Shown here one piece after another: positions 24,705 through 35,545 of a stretch of DNA of 64,000 nucleotides. The notes under the pieces were generated by a model. It did no database searches. It saw nothing but the letters and a program-made list of their open reading frames with translations, and was not told where the DNA came from. Within the stretch, counting starts at the first letter, position 1; each line of letters begins with the position of its first letter. The DNA is taken from contig CM067539.1 in the NCBI GenBank assembly GCA_034509755.1, positions 56,182,513-56,246,512 of the forward strand. Direction: 5' to 3'. Position numbers and translations under genes: made by a program. The stretch comes from Anisodus tanguticus. Lineage: Eukaryota > Streptophyta > Magnoliopsida > Solanales > Solanaceae.

Positions 24705-25640
24705 ATGTCTGAGTCAAAATCATCCTTTCATCCAGCCCTTACCGTCTCAAACATCAAAACACTTGTTTCTATCAAACTCGAAATGGAAATCGTTCATTAT
24801 GCAACATGAGCGGAATTATTCAAAATATGTTGTCGTGCTCACAAAGTTTTTCATCATATTATTCCTCTAAAAGATGGGAGGGGGAAGGAATTAACAACCG
24901 ATGCGGACAAGGAATTGTGGGATAAGCTTGATGCCACAGTTCTTGGTTGGATTTATGCAACAATCTCCACTGACTTGTTGCATACTATAATGGAGCCAGA
25001 TTCAACAACCATGGTGACTTGGGAACATTTGCTAGATATCTTTCAAGATAATCAAAATTCTCGCGCTGTTACATTGGAACAAGAGTTCTCAACTATTGAC
25101 ATGGCGGATTTTCCTAACGTTTCTGCGTATTGTCAACGCCTCAAAGTGTTGGCAGATCAATTAAGAAATGTTGGTTCACCGATTACTAATAACCGGATAG
25201 TCTTACAATTGGTGGTTAGTCTCACCGATGCGTATAACGGAGTGGGGACACTAATTCGTCAAAGTAATCCTCTACCTTTATTTTATCAAGCACGGTCAAT
25301 GCTTGTACTTGAAGAATCAGGCTTTGCTAAAAAGGCGTCAACTACTTCAAATTACGCCATGATTTCCACTTCCTCAAATGATGGTAATTTTTTGACCCCT
25401 CTCAACAAATTAAGGGACAAAAATGACGTCATAATAATAAGAATAAGGGTGGAAATCGCGGAAACAACAAAGGTGGAGGCCACCGGAATTCCGGTGGTGG
25501 CGAAAATTACGGCAACACCAACACTGGCGGCGGGTAGTGGCAGCAACACGGTGGCAGGAATGGTGGACAGTGGCAGCAGCACGGTGGGGCAGGGAGTTGG
25601 GCCTGGCAGTGGCCTTGGGCTATTCCGCCCAGCCTAGTCC
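24705..25640 (+). pseudogene. Copia gag remnant, element B
   Basis: The chosen start is the ATG at 24705 (MSESKSSFHPALTVSNIK), which aligns with the gag start of element C (MSKNNYHHALMVSNIKS). The frame is broken by TGA at 24807-24809, where element C has TGG (Trp). From 24915 to 25637 it is open and contains DKLDATVLGWIYATIS, LLDIFQDNQNSRAVTLEQEF and LRNVGSPITNNRIVLQLV, the core of a plant Copia gag (UBN2/gag-type region). The C-terminal part is Gly/Gln-rich low complexity. It formed the virus-like particle in the ancestral element; this copy is not expected to work. Confidence 0.82.
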
Positions 25641-25839
25641 CAACTGGAAACTGGACTAGGCTGCACCAAAGGCCCAATGCCCAGTTTCAGCCCATGCCAA
25701 ACCAGCCTTATGGTGGACAGTGGCAGCAACGACAGGCCCACATTGTTGGGTCTGTTCCAACAGGCAGCAGTGTTGGGCCACTACCGACCCAGTGGTAGGA
25801 TGTCCATTCAGCAGTGGCCTACCCCATATATATTGAGAC

Positions 25840-28800
25840 TGCCATGCACACCCTGGGATTGAATCCACCGATTCAAATTGGTATATGGACTCCGGAGCGA
25901 CATCTCATATGACGTCCTCCCAATGTAATCTCTCATCCTATTTTAATTTGAGCAATGATAATGGTATAATTATCGGAAATGACTATTCAATTCCAATAAA
26001 AGGGTATGGTTCTAGCAAATTATCACCACCGAACCCACCTCTAATTGTAAAGAATGTGATTCATGCTCCTAAGTTAATCAAAAACTTGGTCTCTGTTAGA
26101 AAGTTTACTACTGATAATTGGGTATATGTTAGTTTTGACCTTTTTGGATTTTTCGTGCATGATTTTCAGACGGCGAAGCTCCTCATGAGATGTGATAGCA
26201 AGGGGTAGCTTATCCAATAAATTCACCCAATCAACAGTCCAAGTTCCCATATATTTTTGCAGTATTGGCACCGTCTTTATGGCATGAACGGTTGGGACAT
26301 CCGGGAGAGTCTGTTTTGGCATCTCTTAACAAAAATAAGTTTATTTCATGTACCAACCACAGACTCTAAATAAGTGTTATTCTTATGAACTTGGAAAACA
26401 TGTTAAATTGACATTTATTTCATCTACTTCGTGCACCCTTATGCCATTTGATATTTTACATTGTGATATTTGTACATCACCCGTTTTGAGTTCTTCGGAT
26501 CATAGATATTATTTGCTATTACTTGATGACTACTCTAATTATCTGTGGACATTTCCTTTGTCGAAAAAATCACAAGTGTTTTTCACATTTATCACATTTA
26601 GAGCATACATCCGAACTCAATTTGATCAGGATATCAAAAATATTCAATGTGATAATGGGAGGGAATTTGATAATAATCAGTTTTGAAATTTTTTCAAAAT
26701 AAATGGTCTTCATTTTCGTCTGTCTTGTCCTCACACATCATCACAAAATGGGAAGGCAGAACACCAAATTAGTACAATAAACAATATTGTTAGAACAGTC
26801 CTTGCTCATGCTTCACTATCCCCCACTTTTTTGCATCATGCACTCCAAATGGACACTTAACTATTGAATATTCTCCCTCACAAAAACATGTCTTACCAAG
26901 CTCCACTAAAAATACTTTATTTACGAGAGCCCTCCTATCTTCATTTAAGAGTGTTTGGTTGCATTTGCTACCCCCCTTCTTTCCATCCACCACAATTACA
27001 AAAATCCAACTCCGATCTACTCCATGTGTCTTCTTGGGATACCCTACTAATCATCGCGGTTACAAATGTTACGACATTTCTTCCAAAAGAATAATTATAA
27101 GTCGTCGCGTAATTTTTGATGAAACTGTGTTTCCATTTGCCAAGATACATGAAACATGGACCCACACTTATGATTTTTTGGATGATGATAAGCTCCCGTA
27201 TCTAACATATTTTTTTCACAGCTCGGTACCCACTGTGAGTGTTGGTAACCGGAATTCAGGCCCATTGGACCAAAGATCGATGGCCGAACTGACTGACATT
27301 TCAATGCATTAGCTTGGGCCTTCGGATCTGAGGCCCAGTCCCAACGCCTCACAATCGCCTGGTCCAACAGCTTGGGCCAGGCTACAGCTACAGGCCCAAT
27401 TCCAGGCGCACCAAACAGCCAGTCCAATGGACCGTCAGTTTCTCAACCCCTCGGCCAGTGGCGTCCAGTCCATTTGCCCAACAAATCGTCCGGTCACCCG
27501 TAGTCAACATGGAATTTTCAAACACAATACCAAATATAGTCTACACACCCAGGTCTTGAAATCACCTTTGCCTCGTAACCCAATGTCTGCTCTAAAAGAC
27601 CCGAATTGGAAAATAGTCATGAATGATGAATATCATGCTCTAATTACAATTAGGACATGAGATTTAGTACCTCGTCCATCTAATGCCAATATAATTCGGT
27701 CTATATGGATTTTCAGCCATAAAGAAAAATCTGATGGCACTTTTGAGCGGCATAAAGCCCGTTTGTAGGTGATGGGAAGACACAACAGGTTGGTGTAGAT
27801 TGCGGGGAGACATTCAGTCCATTGGTCAAACCAGCAACTATCCGAATAGTTCTAAGCCTGTCTCTCTCAAAAGTATGGCCACTTCATCAATTGGATGTCA
27901 AAAACGCCTTCCTCCATGGACACCTCAATGAAACTGTATACATGCACCAACCGTTGGGATACAGAGATCCTAAATATCCCAACCATGTGTGTTTGCTCAA
28001 CAAATCATTATATGGCCTCAAGCAGGCCCCAAGGGCTTGGTATAAGCGGTTTGCAGATTTTGTGTCACACATGGGTTTTTCGCACAACCGTTCAGATAAT
28101 TCTCTGTTTATTTATCTTCAGGGTAATCATACTGCTTATCTTCTTCTATAAGTGGATGATATTATCCTAACAACATCTTCAGACTCTCTTCGCAAGAGTA
28201 TCATGTCACAACTTAGTTCTGAATTTGCTATGAAAGATCTTGGCCCACTACACTACTTTCTAAGAATTGCCATGACAAGACATACATGTGGAATAATCTC
28301 TCCCAGAAGAAGTATGCATCAGAAATCGTGGAACAAGCTGGGATGTCTTTTTGCAAACCTTCGGCAACTCTGGTAGACACGAAGTCTAAATTGAGTGCCA
28401 TCTCTAGCAAACCCTTTGCCGATCCAACATTATACCGCAGCCTAGCAGGAGCTTTACAATATCTCACATTCACCAGGGCAGATATTACCTATGCAGTGCA
28501 ACAAGTGTGTCTATTTATGCACAATCCAATGGAGGAACATATGCATGCTCTAAAACGCATTGTGCGTTATATTCAAGGCACTCTGGATATAGATTACATC
28601 TATACCCGTTCTCTGTTTCCAAACTTGTCACTTACATGGATGCAAACTGGGCAGGATGTCTAGACACAAGACCATCCACCTCCGGGTATTGCGTCTTCCT
28701 CGGTGACAATTTAATCTCATGGTCCTAAAAAAGGCAAGCCACGGTATCACGCTCAAGTGCTGAAGCAGAATATCATGATATGACCAATGTTGTATCTGAC

Positions 28801-29109
28801 TCATGTTGGATTAGGAACCTGTTACTTGAACTTCATTGCCCAATTCCGACAGCAACAATAGTATACTGTGATAATATTAATGCAATCTATCTCTCAGGGA
28901 ATCCAATCCACCATCAACACACTAAACATATTGAGTTAGATATTCATTTTGTCCGTGAGAAGGTGGCTTGCGGACAAGTGCGAGTGTTACATGTCCCAAC
29001 GCGTCATCAAATCGCAGATATCTTCACAAAAGGACTTCCGCTGATATTATTTGAAGAATTTAAAGACAGTCTCAACATTCACCGCCCTCCAGCTTCGACT
29101 GCGGGGGGG
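25840..29109 (+). pseudogene. Copia pol remnant, element B
   Basis: Protease keeps MDSGATSHMT (25885 on) with its catalytic DSGA. GAG-pre-integrase (HERLGHPGES-like, near 26284) and integrase (LHCDICTSPVLSS, DDYSNYLWTF and QCDNGREFD, 26455-26675) follow. Reverse transcriptase has QLDVKNAFLHGHLNETVYMH (27888 on) and SLYGLKQAPRAWYKRF. The YVDD box is broken because the Tyr codon reads TAA (28149-28151) directly before VDDIIL. RNase H retains SRSSAEAEYHD (about 28750), VYCDNINAIYLSGNP and a C-terminal IADIFTKGLP. The frame changes several times and stops interrupt it at 26206, 26684, 27658, 28149 and elsewhere. Confidence 0.85.
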
Positions 29110-29338
29110 TGTTAGAATATTATTAAATAATATTATTATGTATTAATGTAGTATCATTTTATATATGGTAAGTAGTAAAATGTTAATTAGGAATATTATA
29201 TTAATTAGGTAGAAAATTATTAAGGATTGATTAGGAAGATTAGGCATGATTTACTCTTCTCAATTAAATGTATATTGGGTATATATTGTTTCCTTTTAGG
29301 ATGAATACAATTGAGGAAAATACTTTCAAAGTCTTACA
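29110..29338 (+). repeat. 3' LTR of Copia element B
   Basis: It starts TGTTAGAATATTATTAAATA immediately after the G-run polypurine tract and ends CAAAGTCTTACA before the TTCTA duplication. Confidence 0.92.
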
Positions 29339-29382
29339 TTCTATACGTTTATTTGCATGTCCATGTTTCTTTGTACTTGTAC

Positions 29383-29545
29383 TATTAGTGGCCAGTGGGC
29401 CCGGCTCGGGACCGTCGGGCTGGGTTTGGCGGAATCGAGTAGGGGCAGGACGGGGGGAAGGGGCGGGATCGGGATAGGCGGGATTTGCCAAAGTCCCGCC
29501 CCGATCCCGATCCCGTGGGGATCGGGATGGGGATACGGGGCATTT
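29383..29545. repeat. hAT left end with GC-rich subterminal repeats
   Basis: The terminal repeat is followed by GC-rich sequence with internal inverted symmetry: GGGATCGGGATAGGCGGGA against TCCCGCCCCGATCCCGATCC, and ATCGGGATGGGGATACGGGG. Such clusters are usual transposase-binding regions in hAT elements (inference). Confidence 0.75.
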
Positions 29546-29786
29546 TTTTTTTTGCACTTAATTTAAAAAATAACATATATATAAAAAACTCAATAATTAA
29601 ACAAGACAAGATAATTAAACAAGACAAGATAGTGTAATAAAAATATCACAAGACTGTTTTTGTGCCTCTTATATTATTTAATAGACATATAATTTTTTTT
29701 GTAATACAAATACAATTGTCAAAATTGCAACTTTGTGGTGTTGTTCAAAAGTTGCAAATTACATAGTAAAATTGCAATTAAAAAAA

Positions 29787-32217
29787 TTACATTCTGAAAA
29801 AAACATATTCTAGTTTCTTGATAATTTCCTGTGGTTCTTCGGTTGGAATTGGTATTTGTTGGTCAAATTGCTCCACGTCGCTTCCACCACCTTCGGATAA
29901 GATTTCGTTGTAGTTTTCGTCTTCTTCTTCGTTGATATCCGGTTGACCGCACCTTCTCCGCTCTGCTCGTATCCAATCTCTGAATAATATTACAATCTCC
30001 AAGCTGTCTCCGGCTAATGAGTGTCTGTGCTCTCCTATTTGATATCTGCCGGCAGAAAAAGCGCTTTCAGACGCCGTTGATGACGCTTGAATGTTCAAAA
30101 CATCTCAGGCCGTCATTGAAAGTGTCGGAAAGGTCTTCTTATTCCCTCTCCAGTATTTCAGCAAGTCTTCACGTCCTTCTTCATTGAGAACTGCTTGGTA
30201 CGGTACAGAACCCTGCAAAACAAAAATATCAAACTCGCTAATTTGGTTAGTAGCGGTATGACCGCACATTATATTTATGAGGCTTTCAATACTAGCCACA
30301 GAAACAACATATCTTTTGTGAGGTTGTGTTGAAGAAGAAAAAAATGGTATGAAAGCCGGTAGGTTACTAACACTTTCTTGTTGGTAAAATCTATATACTT
30401 TTTTGCATTCATCTTCTACGCTAGACATCACTTCTTCTTTAGTTTGTTCAATATGTGGTGGATGATTTGGATTTTTGGGACTTGGAGGTGGTAGTACTTC
30501 TATACAATCGTAAATAGTTTCAATAAGTGGTTTAGTACCGTCTATTTTAATAGTCGGATTTAATACAACACCAATAATATAAATAGTGGGAATAAGAATA
30601 AAATATTTTTTTATTTTGATAAATATTTTTTTAATAGATGCTTTATAAGCTGATTTTTTCATATATTCACTAAGTAATAAAAATATTAGATCTATATAAA
30701 ACAACATAGTTAAAATAGTAGGATAATATATACCGGAAAATTCTTTTGTTGCTTGAAAAAATTTCTCTAAAAATACAATAAGTTCATAAATTTTTCCCCA
30801 ATCGCTATCTACAACCATATCAGCTGGATTTTGATTATGAGAGTTAAAAATAAAGTTATAGGTTTTCTATAGTCATAAGCAACAAGTAGTTGCTCGTATA
30901 AAAAACTCCACCTAGTGGGTACTTCTTCTGGAATTTTTCTATAAGGTAGTTGGCAATTGTGACAAGTTTTTTTATATTCTTTTCTTCGTTGTATTCTATT
31001 ATTTTTTAAAATAAAGTTTATAGCAAATTGTATTTTACTAAGAATGTCTTCAAAAAGTGATAGACCATCCTTTACAATTAAGTTATATAAATGGCACACA
31101 CATTTTATATGAAAATGATTTGAAAAAGATGGAGTTAAACTATTTTTTAAAATTGTAATAGCGTAATTGTTAGAAGAAGCGTTATCTAATGTAATAGTCA
31201 TAATTTTATCAGTTATTCCGTAATAATCGCACACTTGATAAATATTTTCTGCAATAAAAGTACTAGTGTGCCTATCATCTATATATCTATACGCTAAGAT
31301 ACGTTTTTGCATAGATCATTTATAATCTATCCAATGACATGTTACCGTTAAATAATCATGGTCGTTAGTACTACGGCCTATATCAGAAGTGATAGCCACT
31401 TTACCATTAAAATGATATAATGAATAACGTAAATACTGTTGATATTCATGTGCGAATTTAAATACATCTCTCTTAACAATTGATCTAGGAAAACCGTTAA
31501 AAGCAGGATTATACATATCTCTAATGTAATGAATAAAACTGGGAGATGAAGGAAATGAAAAAGGCAAATCCTCCACAACAACTAATTTTGCTATTGCTTC
31601 CCTATCCTATGTTTATCGTATTTAGGGTTTACAATTTCCCCCATCATAGGGTTAATTTGACCCTGTACTTGGTCCGGGACAGTATGTGAACCTTGTCCCG
31701 ATGGAGCGGACGTTTGCGCACCCGATTTTGAAGTCTCGTATTGGGCATACCTAGCTGGATAAGCCCTTGTTACGTGTCTCATTAAACCCCCCCGTCCCAC
31801 CTTGACATTTTTCAGTTTTAAATTTTAAAACATCTTTACAAATTTTACATCTAGCTACTTGATTCTCTACGTCCCTATCAAAAATGTTCATGCATATGAT
31901 TTTAATGTTCGTTTTGCTGGAGCTCGTCTCATACTAGGGGCAATAGGAGGGATTTCAGTTGAAGGTGCACTAGTGGGTGTGTTGTCATCTACATTAGTGG
32001 GTGTATCATCTAGATCATCGTCTAAATTAAAGTCTTCTTGAGTACCAGAAAATAGCTCCTCGTCTAAATCTAATGGTATTGTAGGAAAATGTTCAGTATC
32101 AACAAAATCATCCTGTGTAGGAATATGATTTTGTCTAGAAATAGGACCCTTGCCCTTGTTGCCCTTACTAGAAGAAGCATGACCCCTACCCGTAAGCATA
32201 CGTTTAAATCCTTCCAT
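29787..32217 (-). pseudogene. hAT transposase (BED zinc finger, RNase H-like fold, C-terminal dimerisation)
   Basis: The minus-strand frame starts at 32217 (MEGFKRMLTGRGHASSSKGN) with an acidic N-terminal region. A BED zinc finger follows, with VARCKICKD near 31830-31860 and LMRHVTRAYPARYAQYE near 31740-31790. Catalytic-core pieces include DHDYLTVTCHWID (31320-31360), TLDNASSNNYAI and CHLYNLIVKDGLSL (31060-31200) and VPTRWSFLYEQL (30880-30930). The C-terminal dimerisation part has STASESAFSAGRYQ and DSLEIVILFRDWI (29960-30090). The frame breaks near 31800-31900, 31590, 31316, 30815 and 30100, so the gene is dead. The family resembles plant RICESLEEPER/hAT transposases. The second zinc-binding His of the BED motif appears to be Tyr here. 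Confidence 0.82.
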
Positions 32218-32589
32218 TATAAATTTATAATTATACTAATAAATAATTAAAGTAAATGAAATTAAGAGCGCTAAATAAAATAAACAGACAATAATAATTT
32301 AACGAAGGAACGAATGTACCAAACGCCGACGTAACGTCGACGTGTAATCGAGAGGTTGAAAATTGAAACTTTGCTCGATGGAAAATCCTCAAGCTAGTTG
32401 CCAACTTCACTCCCAAATGAATAAATAAAATTGAATATTTAGTAGACAATGTAGACTTGTAGAGAGATAGATTGAGAGATTAGACAGATTGTAGGAAGAT
32501 TTGTGAGAAAGATGAAGAGAAAATGAGGTATTTATAGTTGGAAAATTAGGTTAAAGTGTAAATATAATAACTTATGGGTTAAAAATAAA

Positions 32590-32827
32590 TATTAAGGGGG
32601 TAGGGGGAGGGGGGAGGCCAATTTTTTTTTTGCAAAAGGGGGGGTTTTGGGCGGGACCGGGACCGGGATCGGGTCGGGACTGGCGGGCTTGGGGCGGGCC
32701 GGAACGGGTCGGGATGAGACCATGTCCCGTCCCGGTTCGAGTCCTGATACCGGTTTTTTTTTTAAATGTCGGGACCGAGGCAGTATCGGGACGGGACCGG
32801 ACCGACCCGGCCCACTGGCCAGCCTTA
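32590..32827. repeat. hAT right end with GC-rich subterminal repeats
   Basis: GGGCGGGACCGGGACCGGG and GACGGGACCGGACCGACCCG motifs lead to the inverted end GGCCCACTGGCCAGCCTTA. Open frames across this stretch are composition artefacts. Confidence 0.75.
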
Positions 32828-32835
32828 ACTTGTAT

Positions 32836-33320
32836 AATTACTTTGTACGGATGAAGAAAGAAATGGTAAAAGATGATCTGTTATAGTAATTACTTTGAAA
32901 ACAATTTGAAGAAGAAAATAATATAGGAGCTTTTTTCAACTTGATTACTTTATTCTACAAGTTGATTTGGTCAATGTCAAGACTGAATAGGTTAAGATAA
33001 AATGGTAAAAGGATGATTTTCCAGGACAAATTACTCGAAACAGTACGAGAAAGAAATAAAATTACTTCACTTAGCATGGAATTACAAAGGGGATTATTAT
33101 ATGTTAAACATTCAAAAAATATAAAGAGTTATTTTATGCAAAAGAATTGGTAACGTATGCTAGCGAGAAATATAAGAACTGAAGGAATGATTTAGTTTCT
33201 TGGCAAAATTGTCAAATCCCAAACACAAATTTTAAATTGAACTAGCTACTACTTCTTTCCAAGCATTTTTCATTTATGGCTCATATATAATCGCATTACA
33301 AATCCATTTTTTTTGTGAGG
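32836..33320. other. Intergenic DNA, nothing recognised
   Basis: AT-rich sequence after the hAT insertion. No gene or repeat end is seen. Confidence 0.6.
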
Positions 33321-33325
33321 ATTTC

Positions 33326-33832
33326 CCTTCAAACGCACTGGTCTTTAATTTTTGTCATTGCTATTTATTTCATGAAAATATTTAGGTCTACTTCGCAAGG
33401 CATAGTCTCTATGATATTTTTCTTTTCGAAAACTGAAATTTTGCCTCGCGTGACATAAATTATGTAGGAATTAAGTTATGCGGCATAGTTCTATGGTAAA
33501 ATTTTAAATTATGTTGAGTGTTGAAAATTATGTCTTATCCGGCATAGTTTATGTGGATGTTATGATACATATGTTGAAATTAAACTCTAACCATGTCCGC
33601 CGAAATCTGAAATTATGTCTTTTTCATATTATGTTGAGTGTTGACAATTATGCCTTATCTAATATAATTTGTGGGTTGTGTATTATACATATGCCGAAGA
33701 TGTTACTAATTATGCCGAAGATAAACACTAATTATACCGAGCGAAATTCTAATTATATTGCGACAAAAATAATAAAGGAGAAAATTAAAGAACTCAACTT
33801 TGAAAGTCAAAAATTAAAGACCACCCCAAAAT
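33326..33832. repeat. Unnamed inverted-end repeat, unit 1
   Basis: It begins CCCTTCAAACGCACTGGTCT, TTAATTTTTGTC and ends with the inverted form GTCAAAAATTAAAGACCACC. The interior repeats short CGGCATAGTT and AATTATGTC motifs. Related units lie at about 33930-34580 and 35366-35545. Non-coding; the mobile class is unknown. Confidence 0.55.
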
Positions 33833-33929
33833 AGGGTCATTTGTACGAATGATCCCTTACAAATCCAATGTTGAGCACTTGGGCTAAATGTATGTATCTC
33901 ATTTAATTTGGGCTGATGTTGAGTATCCT

Positions 33930-34580
33930 TTTTGTTTTTTGGGCGGATTGCGCTTCATACGGATTGATTTTTAATTTGTGAAATAGCTGGTATTTAATTT
34001 TTATCCAAACATCTCATTTAATGAAAATTAATGACTCAAAGTACTCTTATTCGCTGGTCTACAAAATTAGAGATTCTGGGTTCGATCCCCATCAGAGATG
34101 AAAAAAAATCACAAGACAAATTTTGCCTTGTCCGGCATAGTTCTGTAGAAATGAAGTTATTCGACATAAGTTGTGTAGTTACTAATTCACTCGGCATAAA
34201 TTTGTAGAAACTTTGCCTTGTCCAACATAAGTTCTGCCTTGTTCGACATAAGTTATGTAGAAATGAAGTTACCCGTATAACTTAATTCCTACGAAACTTA
34301 TACTGCATTGCGAAATTAGGTCATAGATAAGGATTTTATGTCGGTCTTTAATTTCTTACCTTCATAACAAACAATTTTTTTGCGGGGAAAAATTATATTT
34401 TTCGCAACATAAATTATGGCTCACATGACGTTTGCCCTTAAAAATCTTATGTCTCATTAGATATAACTTCGATTGCTAAAGGACAAAATTAAAGACCAAT
34501 CCGTCTGAAGGACAACAATTAAAGATCAGTCCATTTGAAGAACAAAAATTAAAAATCAGCCCATTTGAAGAACAATTCGT
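33930..34580. repeat. Unnamed inverted-end repeat, unit 2
   Basis: It begins CTTCATACGGATTGATTTTTAA and ends with three consecutive inverted-type motifs, GACAAAATTAAAGACCAATC, GACAACAATTAAAGATCAGT and AACAAAAATTAAAAATCAGC (34483-34565). The interior again has CGGCATAGTT and CGACATAAGTT repeats. A tRNA-like B box lies inside it. Confidence 0.5.
34030..34105 (+). repeat. tRNA-derived fragment (SINE-like)
   Basis: The sequence GGTTCGATCCC at 34079-34089 is a perfect pol III B box in a T-arm-like context (TCTGGGTTCGATCCCCATCAGA). No cloverleaf 5' half and no clear A box is seen, so it is not called a tRNA gene. Confidence 0.45.
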
Positions 34581-34599
34581 GGAATTTTTCAACGACACA

Positions 34600-35110
34600 G
34601 ACATATCACTTTTTGTTATGCTTTTTAATGTACAAACACTATTTGCCGGTAAGTTTTGACACTTGATTGAATATTTCGCACTGTTTTCTCTTCAAATGGG
34701 TTAGTCTTTAATTTTTGGGAAAGGACATAAATGGCCATCCGACCCTAATAATTGATTATCGGATGACCCAAGAAGCTTAAAAGATATTTTTAGTCTTTTA
34801 AAAATAATTTCATAGCCCTTTTTCAATCAATTCAAGCATATGTATAGAAATTGTATCACTGTTGTATAGAAAATCTATCATATGTAAAGAAGTTGTATCA
34901 TTGTTATATAGAATATGTACCCATACAGTATGTGTTTAGAAAATGTATCATTGTTGTATAATTTCTGCTTAATAAATGTATAATCAACATATACTTACTA
35001 ATTATACACATATTATACATGTTTTGGGATATTTCTTGAAGGATCAATCAACGTATACTTACTAATTATACACATATTATACATGTTTTGAGATATTTTT
35101 TGAAGGCTCA
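34600..35110. repeat. AT-rich DNA with a two-copy tandem repeat
   Basis: Two copies of a 63-64 bp unit (ATCAACRTATACTTACTAAT, TATACACATATTATACATG and on) lie at 34983-35047 and 35047-35110. Before them, TTGTATCAYTGTTRTATAGA-type motifs recur three times at 34850-34960. No gene is seen. Confidence 0.7.
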
Positions 35111-35124
35111 ATATGAAATTTTTT

Positions 35125-35240
35125 TCGTCGATCTTTAGTGGCGACTTTTTGATAAAAAAAAGTTTGCTCTTTTTGTAGTGAACCTTTAGTGGAGACTTTT
35201 TGATGTCGCCACAAAAAAGTCTGAATTTTTTGATAGTGAC
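35125..35240. mobile_element. CACTA transposon end remnant
   Basis: CTTTTTGTAGTG at 35170-35181 is, on the minus strand, CACTACAAAAAG, the typical CACTA terminus. It is followed in that direction by AAAAAGTCGCCACTAAAG. A second GGAGACTTTTTGATGTCGCC and an ATAGTG end follow at 35192-35237. Only the ends remain. Confidence 0.45.
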
Positions 35241-35365
35241 TAGGCTGCTAGGCTAGCGCCTGAGAATAGTTTGAGCCGAAAGGTCGTATTGCGTTATTAA
35301 GTCCAAATATGGGCCAAACAAATTTCTAATGGCTAGGTAGTGTCCTTTTCCCTCATTTTTCCCCT

Positions 35366-35545
35366 TCAAATGGACTGGTCTTTTACTTTTTATCCTTCAA
35401 AATGAAATTTATCCCTAGCTGGCATAAGTTCTTTAAGACGTTGGACAACTTATAGAATATTAAGAGGTGAAAAGATAAATATATGCCCCATAAAAAATTA
35501 TTTGTTAGGACAAAAATTAAAAACCAACACAAAATAGGTGAAAAA
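35366..35545. repeat. Unnamed inverted-end repeat, unit 3
   Basis: A short form of the same family: it begins CCTTCAAATGGACTGGTCT and ends AGGACAAAAATTAAAAACCA, with one CTGGCATAAGTT motif inside. Confidence 0.5.

Larger units (their letters stand above)
24363..29338 (+). mobile_element. Copia LTR retrotransposon B, complete but decayed
   Basis: Full-length 5.0-kb element with short LTRs (24363-24562 and 29110-29338), primer-binding site TGGTATCAAGAG directly after the 5' LTR, a G-run polypurine tract (GCGGGGGGG, 29101-29109) and an exact TTCTA target duplication at 24358-24362 and 29339-29343. Gag, protease, integrase, RT and RNase H follow in Copia order and are closely related to element C at 50384-55590. 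Short LTRs and domain make-up suggest an Ale/Retrofit-like lineage (inference). Several stops and frameshifts inactivate it. Confidence 0.93.
29383..32827 (-). mobile_element. hAT DNA transposon, decayed autonomous type
   Basis: 3.4-kb element with inverted ends: the left end TATTAGTGGCCAGTGGGCC matches the reverse of the right end, TAAGGCTGGCCAGTGGGCC. It is flanked by an 8-bp duplication ACTTGTAC (29375-29382) and ACTTGTAT (32828-32835, one mismatch), the hAT signature. It encodes a broken hAT transposase on the minus strand. Both ends carry GC-rich subterminal arrays of GGGACCGG/CGGGATCGGG motifs. It sits 44 bp beyond the 3' LTR of element B. Confidence 0.9.

Noticed and set aside
29264..29627. 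Gly/Arg- and Pro-rich open frames on both strands
   Set aside because: They are produced by the GC-rich subterminal repeats of the hAT element and cross its terminus.
32630..32886. Open frames at the right hAT end
   Set aside because: Same cause: GGGACCGG-type repeats, no protein-family signal, crossing the transposon border.
34030..34105. Possible tRNA gene
   Set aside because: A perfect B box is present, but the 5' half, A box and acceptor stem cannot be built.
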